Shown: positions 51,659-61,864, numbered from the stretch's first letter. The stretch is 64,000 bases of DNA from an uncultured Lachnospiraceae bacterium (GCA_947626435.1 CANQSB010000001.1:124001-188000), one strand, 5' to 3'. The notes: generated by a model from the letters alone, not told the origin. A program made the numbers and translations.

Positions 51659-52750
51659 TTAAAACATATTGATTTTATCTATCACATAATCCTGTTCAGC
51701 CTCTGTCATTCCCGTGTAAATCGGAAGACTTACCACTCTGTCCGCGTATGCTTCGGTTATCGGGAAATCGCCCTTTTTATGTCCCAAATGCTTATAACAT
51801 TCAGCTAAATGCGGCGGAACGGGATAATGTATCTGCGTCTGTATGCCATGCTTTTCCAAAAACGCCTGAAACTCCTCCCTGTTTTCACAGAGAGTGACAT
51901 ACTGGTGAAAAACACTGTCTGCGCCCTCCCTTATCTGCGGGAGCTTTAGCTTACTGTTCTTAATGCCTGCATTATAATTTTGCGCAAGCCGTTTCCTTTC
52001 ATCATTGAGCTCATCTATATGCGAAAGCTTTACTCTCAGAAGCGCCGCCTGCAGCTCGTCCAGCCTTGAATTTACGCCCTCTATTTCATTGTAATAGCGT
52101 ACTTTGCTGCCGTAGTTGCGCATCATGCGTATTTTGTCCGCAAATTCTTCATCGTCCGTTACAATCGCCCCCGCGTCGCCGAAAGCGCCAAGATTTTTTG
52201 TGGGGTAAAAGCTAAAGCAGCCCGATATGCCGAATGCGCCCGTCATTTTTCCGTTAAAGCAGGCTCCGTGGGACTGCGCGCAGTCTTCTATTATGGGGAG
52301 GTTGTATTTCTGCGCCGTTTCAACCACTTTTTCCATATTGCCTGCCTGCCCGTACAGATGGACTATCATAATGGCTTTGGTGCGGTTTGTTATGGCGGCC
52401 TCTATTTTGTCCGCATCAATGTTAAAATATTCATCGGGCTCGACAAATACGGGCGTCGCGCCATTTTCAGTGATTCCTAACACTGTCGCTATATATGTGT
52501 TAGCCTGTACAATCACCTCGTCTCCCCTGCCTATGCCGAGAGCGCGGACTGACATTGTCAGCGCGTCAAGCCCTGAATTTAAGCCTACACAGTATTTCCT
52601 GCCTGTGTATGAGGCAAATTCCTCTTCAAACTGTTTTACCTCATTTCCAAGCACATACCAGCCTGAGCGCAGGACTCTGAGCGCCGCGTCTTCGTATTCG
52701 CTCTGGTACATATAAAACTGCCTGTCAAGTACATTGCTTTTTATCTGCAT
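51659..52750 (-). CDS. DegT/DnrJ/EryC1-family sugar aminotransferase (FdtB-like, 363 aa)
   Basis: A PLP enzyme that puts an amino group on the 3-keto position of a nucleotide sugar. CVGLNSGLDALTMSVRALG forms the phosphate-binding part, and PIIEDCAQSHGACFNG has the Asp that pairs with the PLP ring. GCFSFYPTKNLGAFGDAG contains Lys185, which binds the cofactor, and NSRLDELQAALLRVKL follows. The length is normal for the family. The ATG is at 52750. With the ketoisomerase and GNAT downstream it completes the path dTDP-4-keto-6-deoxyglucose to 3-keto to 3-amino to 3-acetamido sugar. The final stereochemistry (Fuc3NAc or Qui3NAc) depends on the isomerase and cannot be read here. Confidence 0.93.
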   Translation of the reverse strand: MQIKSNVLDRQFYMYQSEYEDAALRVLRSGWYVLGNEVKQFEEEFASYTGRKYCVGLNSGLDALTMSVRALGIGRGDEVIVQANTYIATVLGITENGATPVFVEPDEYFNIDADKIEAAITNRTKAIMIVHLYGQAGNMEKVVETAQKYNLPIIEDCAQSHGACFNGKMTGAFGISGCFSFYPTKNLGAFGDAGAIVTDDEEFADKIRMMRNYGSKVRYYNEIEGVNSRLDELQAALLRVKLSHIDELNDERKRLAQNYNAGIKNSKLKLPQIREGADSVFHQYVTLCENREEFQAFLEKHGIQTQIHYPVPPHLAECYKHLGHKKGDFPITEAYADRVVSLPIYTGMTEAEQDYVIDKINMF

Positions 52751-52811
52751 ATTTAACCATCCTCTGCTTTCTGCTGAGCCTTTATATGTTTACGCTTTTT
52801 ATCAGCTGCGT

Positions 52812-53933
52812 TTAAGCCTGCCGCAGCAATTCATTTATGATTTTCAGCATATCCTCCGCCGACTTCTCCCACACAAATTTTTTTAAAACGCGCTCCTGCG
52901 CCTTTATGCCGATTTTACTCCTGTCCGCCTTCAATATTCTTTCAATAAGAATGTCCTCCGTATCACAAATATATCCGGACACTTCATCTTCAATAATCAG
53001 TGACGGACCAGGCGCTTTTAGCGCGATGACTGCTCCCTCGTAATACATTGCCTCAAGGATTGCCATGCCGAATATCTCGTGAGTATTCAGGTTTACATAA
53101 CATTCCGAAAGCCTGTAGAGCTCCCACATTTTTTCGTTTGGAACTTTTTTATATATTACGGCTGCGCCGCTTAAGCCTTTATGGTCTATGCTTTCAGCCG
53201 CCATATCATACAGCTCGCCCTGCCCTACCATAAGCAGCCTGTAATGCTTGTCCTGCTGATATAATTTTTCAAAAATTTCTATCATTTTAAGGGGCTGCTT
53301 TTCTGCCGTCATGCGCCCTACAAACAGTATAATCTTGTCTGTATCGCTGTAGCCCCACTGCCGTTTTAATTCCGATATGCTATAGTCTGCATAGTTACTG
53401 TTCAGCAGCTCTGTATCAAGTCCTACGGGAACGGTGTAAATGTTATTCCCCGCGCCCTTGCCTTTTAAGTATTCCGCAAGTGCTGGCGTCTTTACTACTG
53501 TCGGCGCATTTTTATAATATTTTATGTTGTCGCACAATATATCTACTATCATCTTTTTGAGTGCGGACGAATTATTACTCCGCACAACTCCAATATACGG
53601 CAGGCATAAAATATTATTTTTCCCGCACCACTTATAAAAGCCGTGAAAGGCAATGTAATTGTCTGAAGCCGTGATGTAACATTCCCTTGAGCTGTCAAGA
53701 AATCTGTAGTCTGGCAGGGCGTGTTTCCCTATGTGTCTGCATTTCCGGTACTCTACAGTTATTCCGCTTCTTTCCAGTGTCTCCGATTCCGTCTCCAAAT
53801 CAGGGACAAGATGATATACCAGCACATCATTGCCTTTTTGCGCCAGCGCCTTTGCAAGTCCCTCCGCCTGCGAGTTATAATATTGGTTTAAATTTTTTGC
53901 TTCTATATTAAGTGATATAATTCCTATTTTCAA
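52812..53933 (-). CDS. GT4 family glycosyltransferase (373 aa)
   Basis: GT-B fold. [21 protein letters not shown] is the N-terminal loop, and [19 protein letters not shown] begins the C-terminal domain. [21 protein letters not shown] carries the E-x7-E-type donor motif. The TTG at 53933 is chosen because GGAGG lies exactly 7 bases upstream; upstream in-frame Met codons (to 53987) lack such a site and would overlap the previous gene. The preceding gene ends 28 bases before it. A retaining transferase in assembly of the repeat unit; donor unknown. A dTDP-3-amino-sugar or rhamnose transferase is possible given the neighbours (inference). Confidence 0.9.
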   Translation of the reverse strand: MKIGIISLNIEAKNLNQYYNSQAEGLAKALAQKGNDVLVYHLVPDLETESETLERSGITVEYRKCRHIGKHALPDYRFLDSSRECYITASDNYIAFHGFYKWCGKNNILCLPYIGVVRSNNSSALKKMIVDILCDNIKYYKNAPTVVKTPALAEYLKGKGAGNNIYTVPVGLDTELLNSNYADYSISELKRQWGYSDTDKIILFVGRMTAEKQPLKMIEIFEKLYQQDKHYRLLMVGQGELYDMAAESIDHKGLSGAAVIYKKVPNEKMWELYRLSECYVNLNTHEIFGMAILEAMYYEGAVIALKAPGPSLIIEDEVSGYICDTEDILIERILKADRSKIGIKAQERVLKKFVWEKSAEDMLKIINELLRQA

Positions 53934-53961
53934 GCTGCGACCTCCGCTGAATGGCATTTGG

Positions 53962-54696
53962 CTAATGTAACTTTTGCAGCCATTCATAAATATGGCTTTT
54001 TACAATCGTAAAATAATACCTTTTTCGCGACATATAGCCATGCTCATATCGAATTTTAGCGGTTTCACGTACACCCTTCTGGCTACTTGACATGCCGCCA
54101 AGCTGAAAATTCGACATTACCCGCATAACAGGAGTGAATGCCACCTCTTTTGCATCGCGTAATCTCAGCATCAGCTCCAAATCGGCAGATGAACGGTATT
54201 TTAAGTTAAAAACGCCAAAGTCGTCATATGTTGCCTTAGTCACAAAACAGGTGGAATGGGTTATCATCAGTTCTGGCAAAAATTCGTGGCTGTTGATGAA
54301 TACCGATCTTTCCTTTCCATTTAAGAAATTTCGCTGCATGCCATAAATTACCTGATATTTTTTATTATTGCGATGCGTTACCGCCTGCTCGACAGTATCA
54401 TACTCATACCAGTCATCACTGTTCACTATGCCAATAAGCTCTCCCTTGGCAAGCCGTATGCCCTTGTTCATCGCATCATAGATGCCGTTGTCATTCTCCG
54501 ATATGACGGTAAGCTTTTCTGGAAGGCGGCTTCTATGACGGTCAATTATCTCCAGAGTGCCGTCCGTCGAACCACCGTCTATTATTATATATTCAATATT
54601 TGTATAAGTCTGTTTTTCGATACATTCCAATGTCTTTTCTATTGTTTTTGCGCTGTTATAACAAGGTGTCAATATTGAAACTAAAATTCCGCACAT
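53962..54696 (-). CDS. GT2 family glycosyltransferase, WcaA-like (244 aa)
   Basis: A compact GT2: [59 protein letters not shown] and [14 protein letters not shown] (DxD as Asp-Asp). The pattern [14 protein letters not shown] is typical of capsule and colanic-acid GT2 enzymes. Met codons occur at 54699 and 54696; the second has the better distance to GGAG. It is cytoplasmic and adds one sugar to the growing unit. It is packed tightly with GT4 genes on both sides. Confidence 0.93.
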   Translation of the reverse strand: MCGILVSILTPCYNSAKTIEKTLECIEKQTYTNIEYIIIDGGSTDGTLEIIDRHRSRLPEKLTVISENDNGIYDAMNKGIRLAKGELIGIVNSDDWYEYDTVEQAVTHRNNKKYQVIYGMQRNFLNGKERSVFINSHEFLPELMITHSTCFVTKATYDDFGVFNLKYRSSADLELMLRLRDAKEVAFTPVMRVMSNFQLGGMSSSQKGVRETAKIRYEHGYMSRKRYYFTIVKSHIYEWLQKLH

Positions 54697-54769
54697 CATC
54701 TGCTCCGTTTATTCACAAATCAATTTATATTCCTTCTCCTGCCCGTAAAAACGCGCCTTACAGCCCCGC

Positions 54770-55978
54770 TTAACAGCTTCCTTCACGGCAGTTTCCAACT
54801 AAGCCCGAATACAATTCTTCAAGCTTCTGCGCTATCGCCTCGCTGGAAAAATTTTCCCTGACAAACGCTGAGATTTTTTCAGGCTGATATGTTTTATCGG
54901 ACTTCTCCCAAATATTTATCATTTTCCCTATTGCATCGGCAAGCCCGTCCTTGTCCTCCGGATTTACGAGAATGCCGTTAAAATCTTTGACAAAGTCATC
55001 AGGTCCGCCGTTTTTTGCCGCTATTACAGGCTTGCCGCATGCCATGGCTTCAATATAAACCACTCCAAAGGTTTCATATCTGCTTGGCAGCACAAAACAG
55101 TCGCACTGCTGCATCCGCGCCGCCACCTCATTACGGTCCAATGCGCCGATAAGCTCCGTACTATTGGAAATATTATACTTATTTATCCATTCTACTACTT
55201 TTTTAGCGGCTTTGCCACCGCCACCGATAATCAATTTTACATTTTGATGTTTAACCGCTATATCCGCCCAAGCTTCCAGCAATATATCCAGCCCTTTTTT
55301 ATAGAGCTGCTCTTCCTCACCCATGTAACACACTGTCAAAAAAGTGCATACGCTGTTTTTCCGTGCGTTTTCATGCTCCTGCAGTGGGTGAAATCTTCCG
55401 CAGTCCACGACGTTGCCTATAATCCCGATATTTTTTGTATATTCCCCAATCAGCCTTCCAAAAGCCCTGCTTACGCATATAACTTTCGCCGCCTTTCCAA
55501 ACGCCGCAGCTATGCATTCCTTATTTTTATTTTTTATTTTATCCTTGTGAAGCCGGAACAGGGTCGCATGTTCAGTAATAACATATGGTATTTTTGTTTT
55601 TTCCGACAGCCGCATCGCCGCATATCCTGCCCATACACAGCAATGCGCATGTATAACATCTGTTTTTTTATTGTCCGCGATATATTCGTCATACAGCTCC
55701 AAAACAGCCTTCGCAAAAGCCCCCTTGTGCCCTTCGATGCCATGCTTGAGCGGGCAGAAAACCCGTTTCCTGTATATGCTTATTCCCTGTATATTCTCTG
55801 CGTTCTTCTCGCTGTATTGAACATATTCCCCTATACATTTCACAGAATAAGTATCACAGTATAAAATTGTTACATTATGTCCGGCTGCTTTTAAGGCAAG
55901 AGCCTGCTCCCAAAAAAAGCTTCCAAGCGTAGGACGCCGCTTTGTCTGAAAAAACGCGGGTATTATAAGAATATTCAT
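54770..55978 (-). CDS. GT4 family glycosyltransferase (402 aa)
   Basis: GT-B fold. ILIIPAFFQTKRRPTLGSFF starts it, VIHAHCCVWAGYAAMRLSEK and ITEHATLF lie in the acceptor domain, and LIIGGGGKAAKKVVEWI follows. CFVLPSRYETFGVVYIEAMA carries the donor E-x7-E motif, then IAAKNGGPDDFV. The ATG at 55978 overlaps the stop of the upstream GT2 by one base (TAATG), so translation is coupled. Retaining transferase in the repeat-unit pathway. The donor is not readable. Confidence 0.93.
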   Translation of the reverse strand: MNILIIPAFFQTKRRPTLGSFFWEQALALKAAGHNVTILYCDTYSVKCIGEYVQYSEKNAENIQGISIYRKRVFCPLKHGIEGHKGAFAKAVLELYDEYIADNKKTDVIHAHCCVWAGYAAMRLSEKTKIPYVITEHATLFRLHKDKIKNKNKECIAAAFGKAAKVICVSRAFGRLIGEYTKNIGIIGNVVDCGRFHPLQEHENARKNSVCTFLTVCYMGEEEQLYKKGLDILLEAWADIAVKHQNVKLIIGGGGKAAKKVVEWINKYNISNSTELIGALDRNEVAARMQQCDCFVLPSRYETFGVVYIEAMACGKPVIAAKNGGPDDFVKDFNGILVNPEDKDGLADAIGKMINIWEKSDKTYQPEKISAFVRENFSSEAIAQKLEELYSGLVGNCREGSC

Positions 55979-56799
55979 TAATACCGATTCCTTTTTAACA
56001 AAATTTTAATCCATGCCCTCGACTGCTTCACCGCCTCCCATCCCATGCCGTTTTGAACCATATACCATAGCTTAAGCCTGAAAAACAGCTTCGATTCCGT
56101 TTTTTTCAACCTGTACATGCTTGACGCGGTTATTGACTTGTCCGATATTCTATAGCATACCAGTTCTTTGTCAATAAGTCCGCAACGGTATCCAAGATGC
56201 ATTACTTTCAAATTCATAGGATAGTCCTCAAACCAACGGTAATTTTCATCATATCCGCCAACTGCCCTTACCGCCTCCATAGGATAAAACGAGCCTGACG
56301 GCGCCACAATACGGTTTTGCTTCAAAAGCATGCCGTACTGTTCCCTGTAATCCTTTTGTGCGAATTCATAACAACCGTTACAGTATCTTTGAACCGACGC
56401 AAAATCTGCATTTTCACTGCCAAACAGCTTTGCCCTGGCAATAGGAATTGCTCCGGGATTTTTTTCACAAAAGCTTACATACTCCTCTATTGCTTCAGGA
56501 ACCATATAATCATCAGCGGCTATAATTTTTAAATACTCCCCTGTCGCTGACTTCAACGCCCTGTTTATATTGGACGGTATTCCACCATTCTGCGGAGCCG
56601 TGACAAGCTTAACTGCGTAAAGCCGTTCCTTATTCCGCGCAATCCAATCCCGCACTGTCTGCACTGAATTATCCTTTGAACAGTCGTCTGCTATAATCAG
56701 CTCTATGTTTTTATATGTCTGGGCTTTTATGCTGTCAAGGGTTTCTGTGATTGTATCTGATGAACAGTATGAAATCACTATAACTGTAACAAGCTTCAT
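55978..56799 (-). CDS. GT2 family glycosyltransferase (273 aa)
   Basis: TVIVISYCSSDTITETLDSIK, ELIIADDCSKDNSVQTVRDW, GGIPSNINRALKSATGEYLK and KIIAADDYMVPEAIEEYV (the DD in the DxD position), then YDENYRWFEDYPMNLKVMH with the acidic ED(Y/F) pair seen in many capsule GT2s. The ATG at 56799. It follows the Wzy-like gene by 6 bases and overlaps the downstream GT4 by one base. Cytoplasmic repeat-unit assembly. Confidence 0.93.
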   Translation of the reverse strand: MKLVTVIVISYCSSDTITETLDSIKAQTYKNIELIIADDCSKDNSVQTVRDWIARNKERLYAVKLVTAPQNGGIPSNINRALKSATGEYLKIIAADDYMVPEAIEEYVSFCEKNPGAIPIARAKLFGSENADFASVQRYCNGCYEFAQKDYREQYGMLLKQNRIVAPSGSFYPMEAVRAVGGYDENYRWFEDYPMNLKVMHLGYRCGLIDKELVCYRISDKSITASSMYRLKKTESKLFFRLKLWYMVQNGMGWEAVKQSRAWIKILLKRNRY

Positions 56800-56805
56800 C
56801 GAAAA

Positions 56806-57963
56806 TCAACTCCCTTTTGCAAGCTTAAACGGCAGCCTCCATAAATATTCTTCTTCCGCCGTCCGGGACATAAGCGGCCAGTACCGGCAGCAGCCAAGCC
56901 ATATAAGCAGATAATTTCTCAGCAGATATACGGAAATCAAATGCGCCTCCATCAATGAAAACACGGAATACGCCACAACTATTACCGTCAGGCAGTAATC
57001 CCTTTTCTTATACGAGTACCATATCAAATACAAATTGGCGCATATATATAATGCTCCTATTACAATGCCGTACCAATAAAACAGCCTTATAAATCCCTGG
57101 TCAAAATACTCCTGATTTTCCGGCATTGCAAAAAGCTTCCAGTTCACAAGCCTGGCATTTTCATGTATATATGAATACTGAAACCTCCCGTTAAGGAGCT
57201 TATCCAGCCTGTACATAAAATCCGTACCGGTGCCCACGGCAGCGCCATATATTGAAAATACCGCCATTATCAGTACGACTGCCGCCGCGCCGATGTATGC
57301 AAGCCTGCTTTCACGAAGCCATGTGCAGTATTTCAGTAGCGCCGTGCCTGCCAAAAGGGCATTTAAAACAATAAACGCCGTATTGGAGTCCGTAAAACAG
57401 TATACTGCCAGATTAACGGCAAACAGCGCCGCAAAATGTATCAGCTTCATCTTCTGCGCATACAAATAAATAACAAGTGAAATTATCATAAATACCATGC
57501 AGTGAAACGCATTAGGATGTCCCATCCCAAAGCAATACCTGGTCTCAATGCATTCCCTCCCAAAATCCGCCGTAACCGATACCGCCCCATACAGTCCCGT
57601 CAGCGATAAAATAACAATCGCAATCGTACCGCTCAATGTTACCGCAAGTATCAGCTTTAAAATTTTTTTCAAATCCACATCCTTGCATGCCACAACCAAG
57701 GCAAACGCGCGGACAGCTTCATCGCGCGTATTTATCAGATATGACAATACTGCGACCGTCCCAATTGCCAGCATGCAGACGCACTCGGCGCGCGAATATT
57801 TTGTCGTGACGATTTTTATGCAAAACAACAAAAACGCCGCCCTGAAAATAAAGCTCTCATACGGGTTTATATACGCACTTTTATCAATAATCACAGCAAA
57901 CAGTTCAAAAACAACCGCCGTCCAAAAACAAGCGTTTCCTAATGTCCTTATTTTCGTTTCCAT
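56806..57963 (-). CDS. Wzy-like polysaccharide polymerase (385 aa)
   Basis: About ten to eleven membrane segments with one larger outside loop near residues 240-300 (DKLLNGRFQYSYIHENARLVNWKL). Phe-Gly-Met-Gly-His-Pro-Asn-Ala (FGMGHPNAFH) near residue 145 and a late outside segment are the layout seen in Gram-positive Wzy/EpsG-type polymerases, where such proteins join repeat units outside the membrane. Sequence in this family is poorly conserved, so the call rests on topology, motif and context. The ATG at 57963 has GGAG 8 bases away and is preferred over a frame start at 58008. Confidence 0.75.
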   Translation of the reverse strand: METKIRTLGNACFWTAVVFELFAVIIDKSAYINPYESFIFRAAFLLFCIKIVTTKYSRAECVCMLAIGTVAVLSYLINTRDEAVRAFALVVACKDVDLKKILKLILAVTLSGTIAIVILSLTGLYGAVSVTADFGRECIETRYCFGMGHPNAFHCMVFMIISLVIYLYAQKMKLIHFAALFAVNLAVYCFTDSNTAFIVLNALLAGTALLKYCTWLRESRLAYIGAAAVVLIMAVFSIYGAAVGTGTDFMYRLDKLLNGRFQYSYIHENARLVNWKLFAMPENQEYFDQGFIRLFYWYGIVIGALYICANLYLIWYSYKKRDYCLTVIVVAYSVFSLMEAHLISVYLLRNYLLIWLGCCRYWPLMSRTAEEEYLWRLPFKLAKGS

Positions 57964-58007
57964 TACATACTCCAACAATTTACCGCAGGTCCCCCGGCAC
58001 TGAAGCA

Positions 58008-58982
58008 TTATTCCCCTTTACCCGCCAAAAGCCTGTGTTTTATAAAGCATCTCACGCTTTCCGCAAATTCGGCTGTTCGTTTTTTTAAATAAACGCCCGT
58101 TTCTATATCAAGCGCCCTCGCCTCCCTTAAGCCTTTATTATATTTAACGATAAATTTCCCCGCAAAATATTCCCTGCACTCGCGCGATTTGCTCAATCCG
58201 TATTTTGTGTACATATATTTATAGTCGTTATAAATCCGCTCATCTTTTTCCGAAAAGCTCTCAGTATATTGATTTTCATGTACGCCTATCGCAACCAACG
58301 GCTCCTGCGTGTATGCAAAATTGCTGTTTTTCTCAAGCAAATCAAAATACAAAAACATATCCGATGCCCAATTGCTCCGCTCGTCAAAAAGCGCTAATGC
58401 CCCGCCCCGGCGATATACGGTCGCGCTCGGCGCTCCTATCTGATTGCTCAGAAAGAGCCTCCTGTAATCCTGTCTTAAACCTGCTATATAATCCGCGGGA
58501 GCATATCTGTCATATGAAGAAATCTTGTGCCCACTTGTAATGTGCCGCACATTTCCCGTCGTCTGTCCATCTAACATCACCTGCCTGCTTCCTGAAAAGG
58601 CAAGCAATGCTGCGGGAGAAGCATCAAGCATAGACACAAACTTGCCAAGACTCCGCCCATCAACAAACCAGTCATCACTGAACATTATTTTAATGTATTC
58701 GCCCTTCGCCATTTTAATGGCGGCATTCCAGTTAAAAATGTGCCCGAGCGGCTTCGGGTTGTGGATGTAGTTTAAGTTCAATGCTGAATATTTACTGATA
58801 AGCCTTTCAATCTCATTATTCGTGGAATCATCGGATATATTTACCTCATAGTCTTCATATTCCTGTATCACTATCGACTCCAAAAGTCGTCCAACTTCAT
58901 CAGCATTGTTATATGACGGCACGCAAATTGATACTTTGACCGGTTTTTTTGCTTCCATATGGTTTTGCATTGCCTTTCTCAT
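58008..58982 (-). CDS. GT2 family glycosyltransferase (324 aa)
   Basis: VSICVPSYNNADEVGRLLES, VNISDDSTNNEIERLISKY, NAAIKMAKGEYIKIMFSDDW (DD in the DxD position) and LLEKNSNFAYTQEPLVAIG. The catalytic region is standard, and the last 50 residues are basic (KKRTAEFAESVRCFIKHR), perhaps for membrane contact. The ATG at 58982 overlaps the stop of the GT17 gene (ATGA), so the two are co-translated. The donor is unknown. Confidence 0.92.
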   Translation of the reverse strand: MRKAMQNHMEAKKPVKVSICVPSYNNADEVGRLLESIVIQEYEDYEVNISDDSTNNEIERLISKYSALNLNYIHNPKPLGHIFNWNAAIKMAKGEYIKIMFSDDWFVDGRSLGKFVSMLDASPAALLAFSGSRQVMLDGQTTGNVRHITSGHKISSYDRYAPADYIAGLRQDYRRLFLSNQIGAPSATVYRRGGALALFDERSNWASDMFLYFDLLEKNSNFAYTQEPLVAIGVHENQYTESFSEKDERIYNDYKYMYTKYGLSKSRECREYFAGKFIVKYNKGLREARALDIETGVYLKKRTAEFAESVRCFIKHRLLAGKGE

Positions 58983-59929
58983 TTTTTTAGCAGCTTTAAA
59001 ATCACGCGCTTAACCGTGGCAGCCATTTTGTAACACATGTTCTTTATTGTGGCTTTTGCCTGCCGCAACCCTTTTACTGCCGCGCTCTCCTCATGCATTA
59101 TAAGGAAATCCAGCTCCTTTTGGTGTTCCCTTATATACCGTGGGAATGTCCCATCTATTTCGCATCTCACAAACTTGGCATTTCTCCCGAATATGTCCTT
59201 GCCATCCTTTATCCGGTCAGTAACCTGCGACAACACATAACGTGAGTTGTACTCCTGATGTGCCGCTGATACCACTTTTTCCTGCACGCGCTTACGGATA
59301 TCCTTCTCGCCATGACCGCCCATATAGCCAAAGTGCCAGCCTCCATCGTCAACACGTATGCCTATCTCCTTACGCTCTGGGAAACGCAACTCACCCAAAA
59401 GCAGATTTTGCTCCCTCAAAAGCTTATAACTCAACATCTTGGTCCCTATCCATTTTTTATGCTCCACGCCGTCAAACTCGCCCGCATATGACAGCAGATT
59501 GCCGGAAACCTCCTCCATATTCAGATAACAGTAAAAAAGTCGCTGCGCAAAATGATAAATCTTATCGTCCTGAAAATCCGCCAGAATCTCGCGTATCTTG
59601 TCAGGATTAGGTATCTCGTCCAAATCGCTGAAGATTATCACGTCATCATCTGTACAGCCCGCAAGGCCTCTTGTCACGGCATTTTTCTGAAAAGTATCGC
59701 GCTCGTGGGTGCCGCCCTCAGGCGTGTCTTCCACAACCACATGTATAATCTTGTCCGCAAATTCAGCAAACATTTCCTTATTTTCTTCATAATAAAGCGG
59801 TTTCTTAATACCTGAAAAAGTCTCCGTCGCCTCGCTTATCACAAATCTGTCGACTACATCATTTAATACATTTAACCTTATCTTCAGCATATCCAGCTCA
59901 TTAAAAAATTGAAAGCAATCGTATACCAT
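58979..59929 (-). CDS. GT17 family glycosyltransferase (316 aa)
   Basis: Matches the N-acetylglucosaminyltransferase-III-like family (GT17). MVYDCFQFFNELDMLKIRLN starts it; DRFVISEATETFSGIKKPLY, RDTFQKNAVTRGL, DDVIIFSDLDEIPNPDKI with the D-x-D-E-x-P motif, and GGWHFGYMGG follow. Eukaryotic members add bisecting GlcNAc; bacterial ones occur in surface-glycan clusters. The length is typical of the bacterial form. The ATG at 59929 follows a 98-base gap after the DUF5672 gene, with no clear promoter. Likely adds a hexosamine to the repeat unit (inference). Confidence 0.88.
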   Translation of the reverse strand: MVYDCFQFFNELDMLKIRLNVLNDVVDRFVISEATETFSGIKKPLYYEENKEMFAEFADKIIHVVVEDTPEGGTHERDTFQKNAVTRGLAGCTDDDVIIFSDLDEIPNPDKIREILADFQDDKIYHFAQRLFYCYLNMEEVSGNLLSYAGEFDGVEHKKWIGTKMLSYKLLREQNLLLGELRFPERKEIGIRVDDGGWHFGYMGGHGEKDIRKRVQEKVVSAAHQEYNSRYVLSQVTDRIKDGKDIFGRNAKFVRCEIDGTFPRYIREHQKELDFLIMHEESAAVKGLRQAKATIKNMCYKMAATVKRVILKLLKK

Positions 59930-60027
59930 TATATTATTTCCATTTCCGCGTTACTGCCCATACGGCATAAATTATATTTCAGTGCAAAACGCTAAGCTTT
60001 ACTGCAGCTTATCTTTACCCATACACG

Positions 60028-60801
60028 CTAAATTATTTTTCTAACAGCCCCCTTAATCCGGCGAGCCACAGACGGCTTAAAGAAATTGGGGTACTGCGCA
60101 TTAGTGCCCTCCCATTTGTGAAAAGCAAACGGCGTTATCCCTTCTATCTCAGGTATCATTTTCTCATGACTATAATATTTCGCCACATCAAGCGGCGCTA
60201 TCTTCATGCCTTGCGCCTCCAGCAGGTGGCGTATTTTACAGCAGATAAAGCCGTCCTCATAATACCACATTTTACCATACGCGTATTCTCCTGTCCATGG
60301 TATATTGGCTTTTTTGGGGTAATCCATGAGGCGCTTGCTCCTTATGCCCGCACTGTTGCCCACGCGGCAGATATTTCCATTGATGTCGCGGTAGGTAGTC
60401 GTGTCACCCTCGGGCGGAAGCGGCCACGGCGCGCCGATATAATCATATTCCAGAAACTCATCACGCCACATGCCGGGATTTACCACAAAGCCGTCAGCAT
60501 GAACAATAAGCGCAAATTCCGTATTTATGTGCGAACCGAGCTCATACACCATCTTGTAGTTAAAATCGTCAATATTTTTCAGCTTGTCCGTGTGGGAATA
60601 ACGTATGCTTTTTGGAAGTCCTAACGGCTTTCTGTGCGTTATAAGCACGGCATCGCCAAACTCAATGCCGCGCATGCTGTATTCCATAGCTTTTATGGTT
60701 TCCATCATATTCACGCTTGACATTGCCGCAAGCGTGACCTGCGGAAGCTTTAGCTTTGAGCCGTTACTTTCCAAATTTCCCTCACCCCCGATTATTGCCA
60801 T
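60028..60801 (-). CDS. DUF5672-like putative glycosyltransferase (257 aa)
   Basis: VTLAAMSSVNMMETIKAMEY, FALIVHADGFVVNPGMWRDE, LEYDYIGAPWPLP, RVGNSAGIRSKRLMD and YEDGFICCKIRHLLEAQGMK are the recognisable blocks of the DUF5672 family, which is predicted to be a GT-A transferase. HADGF stands in the DxD position. The C-terminus is basic (SVARRIKGAVRKII). The ATG at 60801 overlaps the end of the GT11 gene by 10 bases, implying coupled translation. Function inferred from fold and neighbours. Confidence 0.82.
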   Translation of the reverse strand: MAIIGGEGNLESNGSKLKLPQVTLAAMSSVNMMETIKAMEYSMRGIEFGDAVLITHRKPLGLPKSIRYSHTDKLKNIDDFNYKMVYELGSHINTEFALIVHADGFVVNPGMWRDEFLEYDYIGAPWPLPPEGDTTTYRDINGNICRVGNSAGIRSKRLMDYPKKANIPWTGEYAYGKMWYYEDGFICCKIRHLLEAQGMKIAPLDVAKYYSHEKMIPEIEGITPFAFHKWEGTNAQYPNFFKPSVARRIKGAVRKII

Positions 60802-61850
60802 TTCTTTTTTGCAAGCCTCAACCTTATCTTTCGCTTTACCGCATTCCAGTAACGCACAGCCATATATCTTTTATAAATATAGGCTGCTTTTTTATATGCC
60901 CTGCTTTTTTCACTTTCTGCCATAGGAATATTCAGCCGACTGTACAATTTGGACTCTTTCTTATATTTTTCCAGTTCTGCCCTGCATTCTTCCGCGTCAA
61001 AAAGTCTTCCCTGCCTGTCCTGATACATCCATCCCTGATATATGTTTTGCTCCGATGCCCAGTACCCATCAGAAACATTATGCCTTGCCCAATATTTCGG
61101 CGCAATTACTTTTTTTACCGTATTGCTTGTAAATACCGGAAAATAAGTAAACGATGAGTTTGACAGCAGCAAATATTTAGCGTTTTTTATTATGGAATAA
61201 TCCTTCGCTAAATCAAAATTATACGCCTTGACGTTTGGAATAAGCTTCTGCGCCTCTTTCACGTCATTTGTAATAATCATAAACTGCATTTTAGGATTAA
61301 TTTTACGCATATTTTTCATGCCGTTGAGCCAATATTTCTTGTTCAGGAACAGTTCTGGTGAATCCATATAGTCGGTACACCTCAGATGAATAATGCACAA
61401 ATCATCCCGGCTGTAATCATAACAGTCATATTCCGGCTTAACCTTAAGCCATCTGCATATTTCTTCCCTATAAGGCAGGAAATAATCTTCTGCCTGCATA
61501 TTTCCGTATACAAGCACGGTATCCTTCATGTTTAAAAGGACTTCATCCGTACCTGCCACATATGCGCCGTGCTCTATGTCATGCCTTGAGTTTGATGTAA
61601 AAAGCCTGTCCTCTTTCTCATTGTAAATCTTATCAAAGTCCTCTTTCCGCGTCGGCACTCCAAGCTCAAGATTCATAAAATAAAGCCCGCATTGACTGTG
61701 AATATTATTTGCAAGCGTTTCGCCGCCAAGAATACTGTAGTCGCAACCGTTACGCATAGCTATGCACCTTGTCGTTACATAGCAAAAAAGCTGATTGCCA
61801 AGTCCCTGCCCTTTAAGTAGTTCAGTCGCAATAATTGGTTTATCTGACAT
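60792..61850 (-). CDS. GT11 alpha-1,2-fucosyltransferase-like protein (352 aa)
   Basis: LLKGQGLGNQLFCYVTTRCIA at the N-terminus is the GT11 motif G.GLGNQ(L/M)F. CIIHLRCTDYMDS is the HxR-type donor-binding motif (often HxRRGDY; here HLRCTDY). LLSNSSFTYFPVF is the family SNSSFSWW-like stretch. GT11 enzymes transfer L-fucose, and some bacterial ones transfer other 6-deoxy sugars. No GDP-fucose genes are in the window, so the donor may be made elsewhere or be another sugar (inference). The ATG at 61850 is used. Confidence 0.87.
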   Translation of the reverse strand: MSDKPIIATELLKGQGLGNQLFCYVTTRCIAMRNGCDYSILGGETLANNIHSQCGLYFMNLELGVPTRKEDFDKIYNEKEDRLFTSNSRHDIEHGAYVAGTDEVLLNMKDTVLVYGNMQAEDYFLPYREEICRWLKVKPEYDCYDYSRDDLCIIHLRCTDYMDSPELFLNKKYWLNGMKNMRKINPKMQFMIITNDVKEAQKLIPNVKAYNFDLAKDYSIIKNAKYLLLSNSSFTYFPVFTSNTVKKVIAPKYWARHNVSDGYWASEQNIYQGWMYQDRQGRLFDAEECRAELEKYKKESKLYSRLNIPMAESEKSRAYKKAAYIYKRYMAVRYWNAVKRKIRLRLAKKKWQ

Positions 61851-61864
61851 CTAATTCCCCCGTT

